Assembly: GCF_035818635.1 (NCBI RefSeq)
Contig: NZ_JAYLLH010000017.1
Location: 34,921-98,920 of the forward strand
DNA length: 64,000 nucleotides
From: Mesobacterium_A hydrothermale
GTDB lineage: Bacteria; Pseudomonadota; Alphaproteobacteria; Rhodobacterales; Rhodobacteraceae
Direction of reading: 5' to 3'
Positions 24,298 through 32,595 of this stretch are shown here, in pieces. The notes beneath the pieces are model-generated. The model saw only the letters and a program-made list of their open reading frames with translations, was not told the DNA's origin and did not search any database. Within the stretch, counting starts at the first letter, position 1. The number at the start of each line of letters is the position of its first letter. The translations under genes were made by a program, and so were the position numbers.

Positions 24298-24360
24298 AGG
24301 GGGCCAGCCCCCTCTTGGCCTGCGGCCAATTCACCCCCGGAGTATTTGGCGAAAGATGAA
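24298..24360 (-). repeat. Dispersed intergenic element, copy B
   Basis: Starts 6 bp after the stop of the HhH protein gene and reads in sense with it: ATCTTTCGCCAAATACTCCG, then GGGGGTGAATTGGCCGCAGG and a GGGGGCTGGCCCCC hairpin. Confidence 0.75.
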
Positions 24361-24365
24361 AGCGG

Positions 24366-24881
24366 CTAGTTTTTCTTCTTGGAGGATTTCTTCTTTTTCT
24401 TGTCTTTCTTCGCACCGGAGTCGTCGGCCTTTTTTGACGACTTGGTGGATTTGCCGGATTTCTTTTTGTCGTCGGCCCCCTTGGCCTTGGATTTTTTCTT
24501 TTTCGAAGCGTCCGCCTTGGCGGCGGGGTCCTTGGTTTTTTTCTTTTTCTTTTTGAGGGGCGGTGTTTCGGCCATGGCCGCCGGGGCCTCGAGACCAGGA
24601 GCGGCCGGGGCGCTTTCGTCAACGGCTTGGGCTGGCGGGGCTGCCAAGGCCGGGTCAAACGTGGCGGCACGTTCGTGGGCGGCCTCGTCTGCGATCTTGG
24701 CCTGCACCATGGCCTTCGCCGCCTGGTGAATCGCCGGAACCCGTCGCGCGCCAAGACCGCGCAGCGCCAGCAGCGCCTCTGGCGGGGCGGCGGCGACCTC
24801 TTCAGCGCTGCGCATGCCGGCGTCTTCCAGAAGTTGCGCCAGTGCGGGGCCCACGCCCCTGACGGTCTTGATCGGGATCAT
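24366..24881 (-). CDS. Helix-hairpin-helix protein with long lysine-rich tail
   Basis: 171 residues. Residues 1-60 form helix-hairpin-helix repeats of the kind found in DUF4332/RuvA-like DNA-binding modules (VRGVGPALAQLLEDAGMRS and LLALRGLGARRVPAIHQAAK). A linker rich in alanine and proline follows. The last ~60 residues are almost only K, S, A, D and T (LKKKKKKTKDPAAKADAS and similar), a histone H1-like basic tail. The layout suggests nucleic-acid binding, perhaps nucleoid- or ribosome-associated; it lies directly upstream of, and divergent from, rpsB-tsf. I do not know a characterised member. Confidence 0.75.
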   Translation of the reverse strand: MIPIKTVRGVGPALAQLLEDAGMRSAEEVAAAPPEALLALRGLGARRVPAIHQAAKAMVQAKIADEAAHERAATFDPALAAPPAQAVDESAPAAPGLEAPAAMAETPPLKKKKKKTKDPAAKADASKKKKSKAKGADDKKKSGKSTKSSKKADDSGAKKDKKKKKSSKKKN

Positions 24882-24959
24882 CTTTTCGTGTCCTTTCCGC
24901 TTCGGTCATTGTGCACTATGGCAGGCAAGCGGCCGCTGTCCAACGCAGATTTCAGGGGG

Positions 24960-24988
24960 TTGCGCCGGTGCGGCAATACCGCTATACG
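24960..24988 (+). promoter_or_regulatory. rpsB promoter
   Basis: TTGCGC (24960-24965), 17-bp spacer, TATACG (24983-24988). Placed 122 bp before the rpsB start codon, giving a leader of about 115 nt. Confidence 0.55.
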
Positions 24989-25054
24989 CGCGCCACTCAA
25001 TCCGCTGGCGGGGTTGGGGCAGGCAGGGGAGACATCCCTGCAGGTCCACCGGTT

Positions 25055-25070
25055 GGGGTCATCCGACCCC
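25055..25070 (+). promoter_or_regulatory. Leader hairpin upstream of rpsB
   Basis: GGGGTC-ATCC-GACCCC, a perfect 6-bp stem 41 bp before the rpsB ATG. S2 controls its own leader in other bacteria, so this could be part of an autoregulatory structure. That role is inference. Confidence 0.35.
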
Positions 25071-25110
25071 GAGCATCCCGCCGAGGCAAGAAACCGGAAA
25101 GGAAAAAGAC

Positions 25111-25875
25111 ATGGCTCTTCCCGAGTTCACCATGCGTCAGCTGCTGGAAGCTGGCGTTCACTTTGGCCACCAGACGCAGCGCTGGAACCCCCGCATGGGC
25201 GAGTTCATCTATGGTGCACGCAACGGCATTCACATCATGGACCTGACGCAGACCGTCCCGATGCTGGACGCGGCGCTGAACGCGATCCGCGACACCGTTG
25301 CCAAAGGCGGCCGCGTGCTGTTCGTCGGCACCAAGCGTCAGGCCGCAGCGCCGATCGCAGAAGCTGCCGAGAAATGCGCACAGTATTACATGAACCACCG
25401 CTGGCTGGGCGGCACGCTGACCAACTGGCAGACCGTTTCGCAGTCGATCAACCGTCTGAAGGCGATCGACGAACGCCTGGACGGCGGCGCCGAAGGCCTG
25501 ACCAAGAAAGAGCGCCTGAACATGGAACGCGACCAGGGCAAGCTGCAGGCTTCGCTGGGCGGGATTCGTGAAATGGGCGGCGTTCCCGACCTGCTGTTCG
25601 TCATTGACGTCAAGAAAGAAGCGCTGGCCGTGGCCGAAGCCAACAAGCTGGGCATCCCGGTTGTGGCGGTTGTCGACACCAACTGCTCGCCCGATGGTGT
25701 GGACTACATCATCCCCGGCAACGACGACGCCGCCCGCGCGATCTCGCTCTATTGCGATCTGGCCTCGCGTGCAGCCCTGGACGGCATGACTGCCCAGATG
25801 GGGGCCGCAGGGGTTGACCTTGGTGCGCTGGAAGACGCGCCGGTGGAAGAACTGCTGGCGGACGCACAGGGCTGA
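25111..25875 (+). CDS. rpsB: 30S ribosomal protein S2
   Basis: 254 residues. MALPEFTMRQLLEAGVHFGH and WNPRMGEFIYGARNGIHIMD, the FVGTKRQA block and GVPDLLFVIDVKKEALAVAE are canonical S2. It assembles late on the back of the 30S subunit and is needed for S1 binding. AAAGGAAAAAGAC precedes the ATG. It is followed 93 bp later by tsf, the usual pairing; an imperfect GC hairpin sits between them. Confidence 0.98.
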   Translation: MALPEFTMRQLLEAGVHFGHQTQRWNPRMGEFIYGARNGIHIMDLTQTVPMLDAALNAIRDTVAKGGRVLFVGTKRQAAAPIAEAAEKCAQYYMNHRWLGGTLTNWQTVSQSINRLKAIDERLDGGAEGLTKKERLNMERDQGKLQASLGGIREMGGVPDLLFVIDVKKEALAVAEANKLGIPVVAVVDTNCSPDGVDYIIPGNDDAARAISLYCDLASRAALDGMTAQMGAAGVDLGALEDAPVEELLADAQG

Positions 25876-25913
25876 TCCGGCCCGCGTCACGCAACTGTCA
25901 TCGAAACATGAAA

Positions 25914-25938
25914 GGGGGCGCGGCATATGCCGCCCCCT
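25914..25938 (+). promoter_or_regulatory. Hairpin between rpsB and tsf
   Basis: GGGGGCGCGGCAT / ATGCCGCCCCC, about 11 bp with one bulged C, centred on GCATATGC. It has no T run, so it could attenuate transcription, protect the rpsB 3' end, or mark a processing site that sets the S2/EF-Ts ratio. Confidence 0.4.
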
Positions 25939-25968
25939 GACCCTATTTGAAAGATGAGGAGAGCCACC

Positions 25969-26844
25969 ATGGCGATCACTGCTGCACAGGTGAAAGAACT
26001 GCGCGAAATGACCGGCGCAGGCATGATGGATGCCAAGAAGGCGCTGGTTGAAACCGATGGCGACATGGACGCCGCCATTGACTGGCTGCGCACCAAGGGC
26101 CTGGCCAAGGCCGCAAAGAAATCCGGCCGGACCGCGGCAGAGGGCCTGGTGGCCGTCAAGGTCGCAGACGGCAAGGGCGTCGCTGTCGAGGTGAACTCGG
26201 AAACCGACTTTGTCGCCAAGAACGCCGACTTCCAGAAAATGGTTGCCGGAATCGCGGAAGCCGCGCTGACGGCGACCGACGTTGAAGCCCTGAAAGCGGC
26301 TGACATGGACGGCAAGTCCGTGGCCGACGTCATCACCGACAAGATCGCCACCATCGGCGAGAACATGTCGCTGCGTCGCATGGAAACCGTCGAAGGCGAC
26401 GTTGTGGCATCTTACGTCCACAATGCGGCCGCGGAGGGCATGGGCCAGATCGGTGTTATCGTCGCCATGAAAGGCGGCGATGAAGGCTTTGCCAAGCAGG
26501 TCGCCATGCACGTGGCAGCGGCCAACCCGCAGGCTTTGAACGAAGCTTCGCTTGATCCGGCTGTGATCGAGAAAGAGCGTCAGGTCCAGATCGACATCGC
26601 TCGGGAATCGGGCAAGCCCGAAGCCGTGATCGAAAAGATGATCGTTGGCCGGATGAACAAGTTCCTGGCCGAAGTCACCCTGACCGGTCAGCAGTTCGTC
26701 ATGGACACCGACAAGACCGTTGCACAAGCCGCAGCGGACAACGGCGCCGAAATCGTCGGGTTCATCCGCATGCAGGTGGGCGAAGGCATCGAGAAGGTCC
26801 AAGAAGACTTTGCTGCCGAAGTGGCCAAGGCTGCCCAGGGCTGA
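25969..26844 (+). CDS. tsf: Elongation factor Ts
   Basis: 291 residues from ATG 25969, preceded by GAGGAGAG; an ATG 15 bp upstream lacks such a site. MAITAAQVKELREMTGAGMM and DAKKALVETDGD are the classical EF-Ts N-terminus, followed by the core with VEVNSETDFVAKN, which inserts into EF-Tu to release GDP. Two core subdomains and the C-terminal module (MNKFLAEVTLTGQQFV) give normal length. Followed by a strong terminator. Confidence 0.98.
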   Translation: MAITAAQVKELREMTGAGMMDAKKALVETDGDMDAAIDWLRTKGLAKAAKKSGRTAAEGLVAVKVADGKGVAVEVNSETDFVAKNADFQKMVAGIAEAALTATDVEALKAADMDGKSVADVITDKIATIGENMSLRRMETVEGDVVASYVHNAAAEGMGQIGVIVAMKGGDEGFAKQVAMHVAAANPQALNEASLDPAVIEKERQVQIDIARESGKPEAVIEKMIVGRMNKFLAEVTLTGQQFVMDTDKTVAQAAADNGAEIVGFIRMQVGEGIEKVQEDFAAEVAKAAQG

Positions 26845-26872
26845 TCGCAAGACCGATCGCTGAAAAAAAGTG

Positions 26873-26911
26873 ACGGCGCCGTTCTGGGATGAACGGCGCC
26901 GTTCCTTGTTC
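26873..26911 (+). terminator. Terminator of rpsB-tsf
   Basis: Perfect 12-bp stem ACGGCGCCGTTC (26873-26884) / GAACGGCGCCGT (26891-26902), loop TGGGAT, followed by TCCTTGTTCTG. An A7 tract precedes the stem. Confidence 0.85.
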
Positions 26912-27244
26912 TGACGTCCCCGAACGTGTTGGGGATGATCTGGGTCCGTCATCAAGGTGTGCCGGCTCGGGGGACGTTGAATTCGCCCCCCGAAACCGAC
27001 CCCGGCTATCACCGGCGAAACGTCAGAGCCCTGAAATAACAGGGTATTGGCGCTTCGATGTTCCAAGGCCAAAGCCACCACTCACGGAACAAGGACACAG
27101 TGCCAATTTACCCAGGGTTAAGAAAGTCAGGTTTTCCCGACCTTTGGGAAAACACATGTTCACACTGGAAAAAGTGCCAAAAACACCACGAAACACGAAA
27201 TTTATACCCAAAAAGGCGCAAATTCTGACGCGATTCAGGATCAA
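26912..27244. other. Intergenic region between tsf and luxR-type gene
   Basis: About 330 bp, noticeably richer in A+T than its surroundings. It contains the 8-bp hairpin GTTTTCCC (27131-27138) / GGGAAAAC (27146-27153), which could terminate or protect the 3' end of the minus-strand luxR-type mRNA. Open frames present here have no credible starts or composition. Confidence 0.5.
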
Positions 27245-28006
27245 TCAGACTTCGATTCGGAACATTTGATTCTGGAACGCCGCTTTCAGCACCGCTTGTG
27301 CGGTGGTTTCGACATTCAGCGCCTCACGCGCGAGGCGCAGGTGCTTTTCGACCGTTGCCTGGGTCAACCCCATGATCGCGGCGATATCCTGCATTGTCTT
27401 TCCATCACCCACCCATTCCAGCGCCTCGCGCTGGCGCTTGGTCAGCGATTGGTGCGGCGGCGTATAGGGCAGGGTGAGGATCTTGAGATGCACGATATTG
27501 TTCATCAGAACGATCAACTCGCCTTGCTTTTCCCAGATAGCATCGGCATCCGATTGCGACATCCCGGGTTTCGCAGTCAGCGCGATGGCGCCCTTGGCGC
27601 GCGACGAGACGGAGCGGAAACTGATCGTGTAGCCCGCAATGACACCCATCGACAGATTGAATTCCAACACCCGGCGCTCCGCGGGTGTCAGCGTACCGGT
27701 TTCCATCATTTCCCCCAGAACCCGCCAGCTACACCAACCATCGTTGTCCAGCGACCAGCGCACCATCGGCGCATGGTGATACAGCGCATCTCCGACGAAC
27801 TTGTCGGTATAGGCCCGGTCGTGGTTCGTGAGCAGCAGAAAGTCGTTCGGATCGCCCAGCGAATGTTGCGTCAGGAAGCGGGTAAACCCGTACATGATCC
27901 GGTCAAACCCGAAACTCGCCATGTTCTTGCAGTGTATGTCCCAAAGCTCTTCGATCGAAGCGGCGTTGGTCAGCTCGATCAGCTCTTTCTTTTGCACCGG
28001 TGTCAT
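27245..28006 (-). CDS. LuxR-family regulator with autoinducer-binding domain (solo)
   Basis: 253 residues. Residues about 20-165 fit the autoinducer-binding domain (FGFDRIMYGFTRFL, VLGEMMETGTLTPAERRVLE, GVIAGYTISFRS). Residues about 185-245 form the GerE-type HTH (LTKRQREALEWVGDGKTMQD, MGLTQATVEKHLRLAREAL). No luxI synthase is in the window, so it is a solo receptor. Where AHL receptors usually have a D-P pair contacting the lactone ring amide, this protein reads YHHAPMVRW, which hints at an altered ligand; that reading is by eye. A perfect 16-bp dyad lies about 140 bp upstream. Confidence 0.88.
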   Translation of the reverse strand: MTPVQKKELIELTNAASIEELWDIHCKNMASFGFDRIMYGFTRFLTQHSLGDPNDFLLLTNHDRAYTDKFVGDALYHHAPMVRWSLDNDGWCSWRVLGEMMETGTLTPAERRVLEFNLSMGVIAGYTISFRSVSSRAKGAIALTAKPGMSQSDADAIWEKQGELIVLMNNIVHLKILTLPYTPPHQSLTKRQREALEWVGDGKTMQDIAAIMGLTQATVEKHLRLAREALNVETTAQAVLKAAFQNQMFRIEV

Positions 28007-28147
28007 TCGGAACCTTCAAGACGTTTGGTTTTGCGTCGGCCAGACGGGACTGGGAACCCGAAAACGTGGAATTTCCGTTGGCGGACAAGGGATAACGTGG
28101 TTTTCTATGGCCTGTTACCGCGCCTTCGTCTACCACTCTAGTATTAA

Positions 28148-28163
28148 CATAATCCTGATTATG
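28148..28163. promoter_or_regulatory. Perfect dyad, candidate operator
   Basis: CATAATC-CT-GATTATG, perfect 7-bp arms, in the luxR-type/mttB divergent region, 142 bp from the luxR start. Length and position suit a dimeric regulator such as the LuxR protein itself. It does not match the classical lux box. Confidence 0.45.
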
Positions 28164-28276
28164 GGACTTATTCGTGGCGCCTTTCCCAAGCGCCTTCTTT
28201 AAAACTTCGATAAATCAGCGACTTATAGGCGGATGCGAAACTTGCGCGCACTGCCACCCCAACACAATAAAATTTT

Positions 28277-28286
28277 ACCAATTGGT
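28277..28286. promoter_or_regulatory. 10-bp palindrome ACCAATTGGT
   Basis: Perfect palindrome 254 bp upstream of the mttB-type start, within an A+T-rich patch. It could be an operator, but palindromes of this length also occur by chance. Confidence 0.2.
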
Positions 28287-28539
28287 CTTTTTAGGCAGGC
28301 CTCCTCGCAATCGCACGGCCTGTCTGCGACATTTTGTCGTTTTCCGAACAGATCCCGCCGAAATGGCGCGGCAGCCTGTCACGAAAGCAAGCAGAGCCTG
28401 GACTTACATGGCACCAAAAGACCGCACCACCGCAGAGACCGAGCGCATGGTCGGCGCCCGCAGAGGGCGCGCCGCGCGCGGTCAACCGACATCGGGCCTG
28501 ACCCGCGTTGTCCAAGTCGTCCAATTCTGAAGGTGTTCC

Positions 28540-30078
28540 ATGTCCACAGCTCCAGTGTCCCGCCGCAGCGGCGGCCGCGCCGCACGTCATCTTGCCCGCA
28601 GCAACCCCCTAGAAGACCACTTGCGCCCTATCCGTCCGGGGATGTCCGGCGGCCTTTATCGCCCGCTGTCGGACGATGCCATTCAACGCATCCACCGGGG
28701 CGCGCTTGACGCGCTGTGGGAAATCGGTCTGGCAGACCCGCCCGAAAGCGGGATCGCCGCAATGACACAGGCCGGTGCGGTTCTGGGCGCGGACGGACGC
28801 CTGCGCTTTCCCCCTTCCCTGGTGGAAGACGCACTGGCGGCGGCCAACCGTGACGTGATCCTGCATGGCCGCGATCCAATCCATGACCTCGACCTCAGCG
28901 GAAACCGAGTGCATTACGGCACCGCTGGCGCCGCCGTGCATTTGGTTGATATCGACAGCGGCGATTACCGCGAAAGCACGTTGCAGGATCTCTATGACGC
29001 GGCGCGGATTGCCGATACGCTGGACAACATCCATTTCCTGCAACGGCCAATGGTCGCCCGTGACATCGAAGACCCGAGGGAAATGGACCTCAACACGCTT
29101 TACGCTTGCATCTCAGGTACGAAAAAACACGTCGGAACAAGTATTTCCGAGGCAGACTTCGTGCAAGACGCGATCGAGATTCTGCACATGGCCGCCGGTG
29201 GCGAAGCGGCGTGGCGCGCCCGCCCCTTCGCCTCGCTGTCGTGCTGCTTCGTCGTCCCGCCGATGAAATTCGCCACCGAAAGCTGCCAGGTGATGGAGGC
29301 CTGCATTCGCGGCGGCATGCCCATCTTGCTGCTCTCGGCCGGTCAGGCCGGTGCCACGGCCCCCGCCTCGATTGCCGGGGCCATCCTGCAAGCGGTGGCC
29401 GAATGCCTGGCTGGGCTGGTGTATGTTCACAGCCTGGCCCCCGGTCACCCGGCGATTTTCGGCACCTGGCCCTTCGTATCCGACCTGCGCACAGGCGCGA
29501 TGTCGGGCGGCTCTGGCGAACAGGCGCTGCTGACTTCAGGCTGCGCCCAGATGCATCAGTTCTACGGCCTGCCGGGCGGCGCAGCGGCCGGCATCGCCGA
29601 TGCTAAACTGCCTGATATGCAGGCGGGCTGGGAACAGATGTGTTCCAACGTCATGGCCGGGCTTTCTGGGCTCAACATGGTTTACGAGGCCGCGGGCATG
29701 CACGCATCTCTGCTGGGCTTTTGCCACGAAAGCCTGATCCTTGGCGACGACATCATCGGCCAAGCGCTGCGTTGCGTCCGCGGAATCGAGGTTGGCGAAG
29801 ACGATCTGAGTCTTGATGTGATGCGCGCCACCTGTCTGGGCGGTCCCGGCCATTATCTGGGCGCCGGGGACACTTTGGGACGGATGCAACGCGACTATGC
29901 CTACCCGGCGCTCGCCGACCGTTCCAGTCCCAAGGAATGGGCGGAAAAAGGCCGTCCGGACCTTTTGGCCAACGCCAAGGCCCGCAAAGAGGCAATCCTT
30001 GCCACGCCGGCCCGCGCCCGGCTGGATCCGATCACCGCTCAGGCGATCCGCGAAAGGTTCCCGATCCACCTGCCATAA
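28540..30078 (+). CDS. Trimethylamine methyltransferase (MttB) family protein, non-pyrrolysine type
   Basis: 512 residues. Core text of the MttB superfamily: HYGTAGAAVHLVDIDSGDYR near the first third, FLQRPMVARDIEDP, SCCFVVPPMKFATESCQVME, and GGHYL-like GGPGHYLGAGDTL near the end. No in-frame amber codon is present, so the pyrrolysine of archaeal MttB is lacking. Such homologues are corrinoid-dependent methyltransferases that demethylate quaternary amines such as glycine betaine, proline betaine or carnitine. The cognate corrinoid protein is not in the window. GAAGGTG precedes the ATG. Sarcosine oxidase 28 kb away handles the same methylated-glycine pathway, but any link is inference. Confidence 0.87.
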   Translation: MSTAPVSRRSGGRAARHLARSNPLEDHLRPIRPGMSGGLYRPLSDDAIQRIHRGALDALWEIGLADPPESGIAAMTQAGAVLGADGRLRFPPSLVEDALAAANRDVILHGRDPIHDLDLSGNRVHYGTAGAAVHLVDIDSGDYRESTLQDLYDAARIADTLDNIHFLQRPMVARDIEDPREMDLNTLYACISGTKKHVGTSISEADFVQDAIEILHMAAGGEAAWRARPFASLSCCFVVPPMKFATESCQVMEACIRGGMPILLLSAGQAGATAPASIAGAILQAVAECLAGLVYVHSLAPGHPAIFGTWPFVSDLRTGAMSGGSGEQALLTSGCAQMHQFYGLPGGAAAGIADAKLPDMQAGWEQMCSNVMAGLSGLNMVYEAAGMHASLLGFCHESLILGDDIIGQALRCVRGIEVGEDDLSLDVMRATCLGGPGHYLGAGDTLGRMQRDYAYPALADRSSPKEWAEKGRPDLLANAKARKEAILATPARARLDPITAQAIRERFPIHLP

Positions 30079-30102
30079 GCCTCTTACGGTTCTTGTGCTT
30101 TT

Positions 30103-30166
30103 CAAATACCTCGGGGGTGAATTGCCCCTGCGGGGCAAGAAGGGGGCAGCGCCCCCTGCCCGGTTT
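30103..30166 (+). repeat. Dispersed intergenic element, copy C
   Basis: Starts 24 bp after the mttB-type stop, in sense: CAAATACCTCGGGGGTGAAT, a TGCCCCTGCGGGGCA hairpin, then GGGGGCAGCGCCCCCTGCCC and TTTTT. This copy has a T run and could serve as the gene's terminator. Confidence 0.75.
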
Positions 30167-30233
30167 TTCGCAACGAAACCGCCTCCCATCGGTGCGCGCC
30201 TGCACAGAGCGCGCCGGCACAGAAAGGACCGAC

Positions 30234-30563
30234 ATGCCCTGGCTCACCCTCACCTTCGCGATCCTGGCCGAAACCATCGGCACCACCGCGCTTCAGGCCA
30301 GCCAACAGTTCACCCGACCGCTCCCGTCTCTGATCGTCGTCATCTCCTACGCCATCGCCTTCTACCTGCTGGCACTTGCGCTCAAGTCCATCCCGGTGGG
30401 CATCGCCTATGCCATCTGGTCGGGACTCGGAATTGTCTTTATCGCGCTGATCGGGTTTGTGGCCTTCAACCAACGGCTGGATCTGCCCGCGCTTCTGGGA
30501 ATGGGGCTGATCCTTGCCGGAATCGTTGTGATCAACCTCTTTTCCCAGGCCGCGACGCATTAG
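30234..30563 (+). CDS. Small multidrug resistance (SMR/EmrE-type) transporter
   Basis: 109 residues, four membrane helices. LTFAILAETIGTTALQASQQ holds the membrane-embedded glutamate used for proton/substrate exchange, and YAIWSGLGIVFIALIGFVAF plus GMGLILAGIVVINLFS complete the EmrE fold. Works as an antiparallel dimer exporting quaternary ammonium or guanidinium-type cations. Start ATG 30234 has AAAGGACC just upstream; the frame is open further upstream but begins in the preceding repeat. The next gene, typA, begins 65 bp later. Confidence 0.9.
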   Translation: MPWLTLTFAILAETIGTTALQASQQFTRPLPSLIVVISYAIAFYLLALALKSIPVGIAYAIWSGLGIVFIALIGFVAFNQRLDLPALLGMGLILAGIVVINLFSQAATH

Positions 30564-30628
30564 CACTGGCCATTTGCTCGTCTACAGGCTAACCCGCCCG
30601 CAACTTCCCCAATGTGCAGGCGCAAGAC

Positions 30629-32446
30629 ATGGACCTTCGCAATATCGCGATCATTGCTCACGTTGACCACGGCAAAACCACGCTGGTCGACGAGCTTCTC
30701 AAACAATCCGGCGCGTTCCGCGAAAACCAGGCCGTGGCCGAACGGGCGATGGACAGCAATGACCTCGAACGCGAACGCGGGATCACCATTTTCGCCAAGC
30801 CGACCTCGGTCGAATGGAAAGGCACGCGGATCAACATCGTTGATACCCCCGGCCACGCCGATTTCGGCGGCGAGGTGGAGCGGATCCTGAGCATGGTCGA
30901 CGGCGTGGTCCTGCTGGTCGATGCCGCCGAAGGCCCGATGCCGCAGACCAAGTTCGTGACCTCAAAAGCGCTGAAGCTGGGGCTGCGCCCGATCGTGGTG
31001 CTGAACAAGGTCGACAAGCCCGACGCCGAACCCGACCGCGCGCTGGACGAATGTTTTGACCTGTTCGCCAGCCTCGACGCGAACGAGGACCAGCTGGATT
31101 TCCCGCACATGTACGCCTCGGGCCGGAACGGCTGGTGCGATGCCGATCTCGACGGTCCGCGCAAGAACCTTGATGCGCTGTTCAACCTGATCGTGAACCA
31201 TGTGCCGAAACCGCGGCAGCTGGCCCACCAGGACGAGGATTTCTCGATGCTGGCCACCACGCTGGGCGCCGACCCCTTCGTCGGGCGCTTGCTGACCGGC
31301 CGTGTCGAGACCGGCAAGCTCAAGGTCGGGGCGACCGTGCAGGCGCTGTCCCGCGTCGGCCAGAAGATCGAACAGTTCCGCGTGACCCGCATTCAGGCCT
31401 TCCGCGGCCTGTCCCAGCAGGACATCGAAGAAGCGATCGCAGGGGACATCGTATCGATTGCCGGCATGTCCAAGGCCACCGTGGCGGACACAATCTGTGC
31501 GCTGGCCATCGATACGCCGCTGGACGCCCAGCCCATCGACCCGCCGACGATCACCGTCACCTTCGGCATCAACGACAGCCCGCTGGCAGGCCGTGATGGC
31601 AAGAAGGTGCAAAGCCGTGTCATTCGTGAACGCTTGATGAAAGAGGCGGAATCGAACGTTGCCATCAAGGTCAAGGACACCCCCGGCGGCGAAGCCTTCG
31701 AAGTGTCGGGCCGCGGCGAACTTCAGATGGGCGTGCTGATCGAAAACATGCGCCGGGAAGGGTTCGAACTGTCGATTTCGCGCCCGCAGGTGATCATGCG
31801 AGAAGACGAGGGTCAGTTGATGGAGCCGGTCGAAGAAGCCACGATTGACGTGGACGACGACTATTCCGGCGCGGTGATCGAAAAACTGACCGGTGCCCGC
31901 AAGGGCGAACTGGTCGAAATGCGCCCCGCCGGTGCCGGCAAGACCCGGATCATCGCCCATGTGCCGTCGCGCGGGTTGATCGGCTATCACGGCGAATTCC
32001 TGACCGACACCCGGGGCACCGGCGTTCTGAACCGCGTGTTCCACGGCTGGACCAAGCACAAAGGCCCGATCCCGGGCCGTCGTGCCGGGGTTCTGATCTC
32101 GATGGAAAACGGCGAAGCCGTGGCCTATGCGCTGTGGAACCTGGAAGAGCGCGGCAAGATGTTCGTCGAGCCGCAGGACAAGATCTATACCGGTATGATC
32201 ATCGGCGAACACTCGCGCGAAAACGACCTGGAAGTGAACCCGCTGAAGGGCAAGAAGCTGACCAACGTCCGCGCCTCGGGCACCGACGAAGCGGTTCGTC
32301 TGACGCCGATCACCCGGATGACGCTGGAACAGGCCATCGCCTATATCAACGACGACGAACTGGTCGAGGTTACGCCAAACGTCGTGCGTCTGCGCAAGCG
32401 GTATCTTGATCCGCACGAACGCAAGCGGATGTCCCGACAGCCCTGA
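30629..32446 (+). CDS. typA: Translational GTPase TypA/BipA
   Basis: 605 residues from ATG 30629, giving the classical N-terminus MDLRNIAIIAHVDHGKTTLV; a GTG at 30614 would add five residues. G motifs: AHVDHGKTTL, RERGITI, DTPGHADFGGEVERIL and NKVDKP. The C-terminal part (RAGVLISMENGEAVAYALWN, GEHSRENDLEVN) is the unique BipA domain. A ribosome-associated GTPase that aids 50S assembly and growth at low temperature or under stress. Ends in a strong terminator. Confidence 0.97.
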   Translation: MDLRNIAIIAHVDHGKTTLVDELLKQSGAFRENQAVAERAMDSNDLERERGITIFAKPTSVEWKGTRINIVDTPGHADFGGEVERILSMVDGVVLLVDAAEGPMPQTKFVTSKALKLGLRPIVVLNKVDKPDAEPDRALDECFDLFASLDANEDQLDFPHMYASGRNGWCDADLDGPRKNLDALFNLIVNHVPKPRQLAHQDEDFSMLATTLGADPFVGRLLTGRVETGKLKVGATVQALSRVGQKIEQFRVTRIQAFRGLSQQDIEEAIAGDIVSIAGMSKATVADTICALAIDTPLDAQPIDPPTITVTFGINDSPLAGRDGKKVQSRVIRERLMKEAESNVAIKVKDTPGGEAFEVSGRGELQMGVLIENMRREGFELSISRPQVIMREDEGQLMEPVEEATIDVDDDYSGAVIEKLTGARKGELVEMRPAGAGKTRIIAHVPSRGLIGYHGEFLTDTRGTGVLNRVFHGWTKHKGPIPGRRAGVLISMENGEAVAYALWNLEERGKMFVEPQDKIYTGMIIGEHSRENDLEVNPLKGKKLTNVRASGTDEAVRLTPITRMTLEQAIAYINDDELVEVTPNVVRLRKRYLDPHERKRMSRQP

Positions 32447-32484
32447 AGGACCGAGGCACCCTGCCCCGGATCCCCGAAAACCCA

Positions 32485-32514
32485 AAGCGCCGTCGTCGCT
32501 GACGGCGCTTTTTT
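32485..32514 (+). terminator. Terminator of typA
   Basis: Perfect 10-bp stem AAGCGCCGTC (32485-32494) / GACGGCGCTT (32501-32510), loop GTCGCT, T6 tail. Confidence 0.92.
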
Positions 32515-32595
32515 AGTTAACAGCCTGCAGACAAAGCGAAGCCCGGCCCCGCAAGATGCAGCGCCGGGGCGATATCCCGATGCGGACGGCCTGGA

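Larger units (their letters stand above)
28007..28539. other. Divergent intergenic region luxR-type / mttB
   Basis: 533 bp between divergent genes, A+T-richer than the genome around it. It must hold both promoters. Two perfect dyads, CATAATC-CT-GATTATG (28148) and ACCAATTGGT (28277), are listed separately. Several open frames cross it but none has recognisable content. Confidence 0.5.

Noticed and set aside
24997..27081. A 694-codon minus-strand open frame across rpsB and tsf
   Set aside because: It is antisense to two universally conserved genes in one frame pattern created by GC-rich codon use. Composition (His/Arg/Gly-rich) is that of shadow frames, and no start site is present.
26889..27269. 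126-codon frame after tsf
   Set aside because: Starts within the tsf terminator stem, has no family features, and overlaps the 3' end of the luxR-type gene on the other strand.
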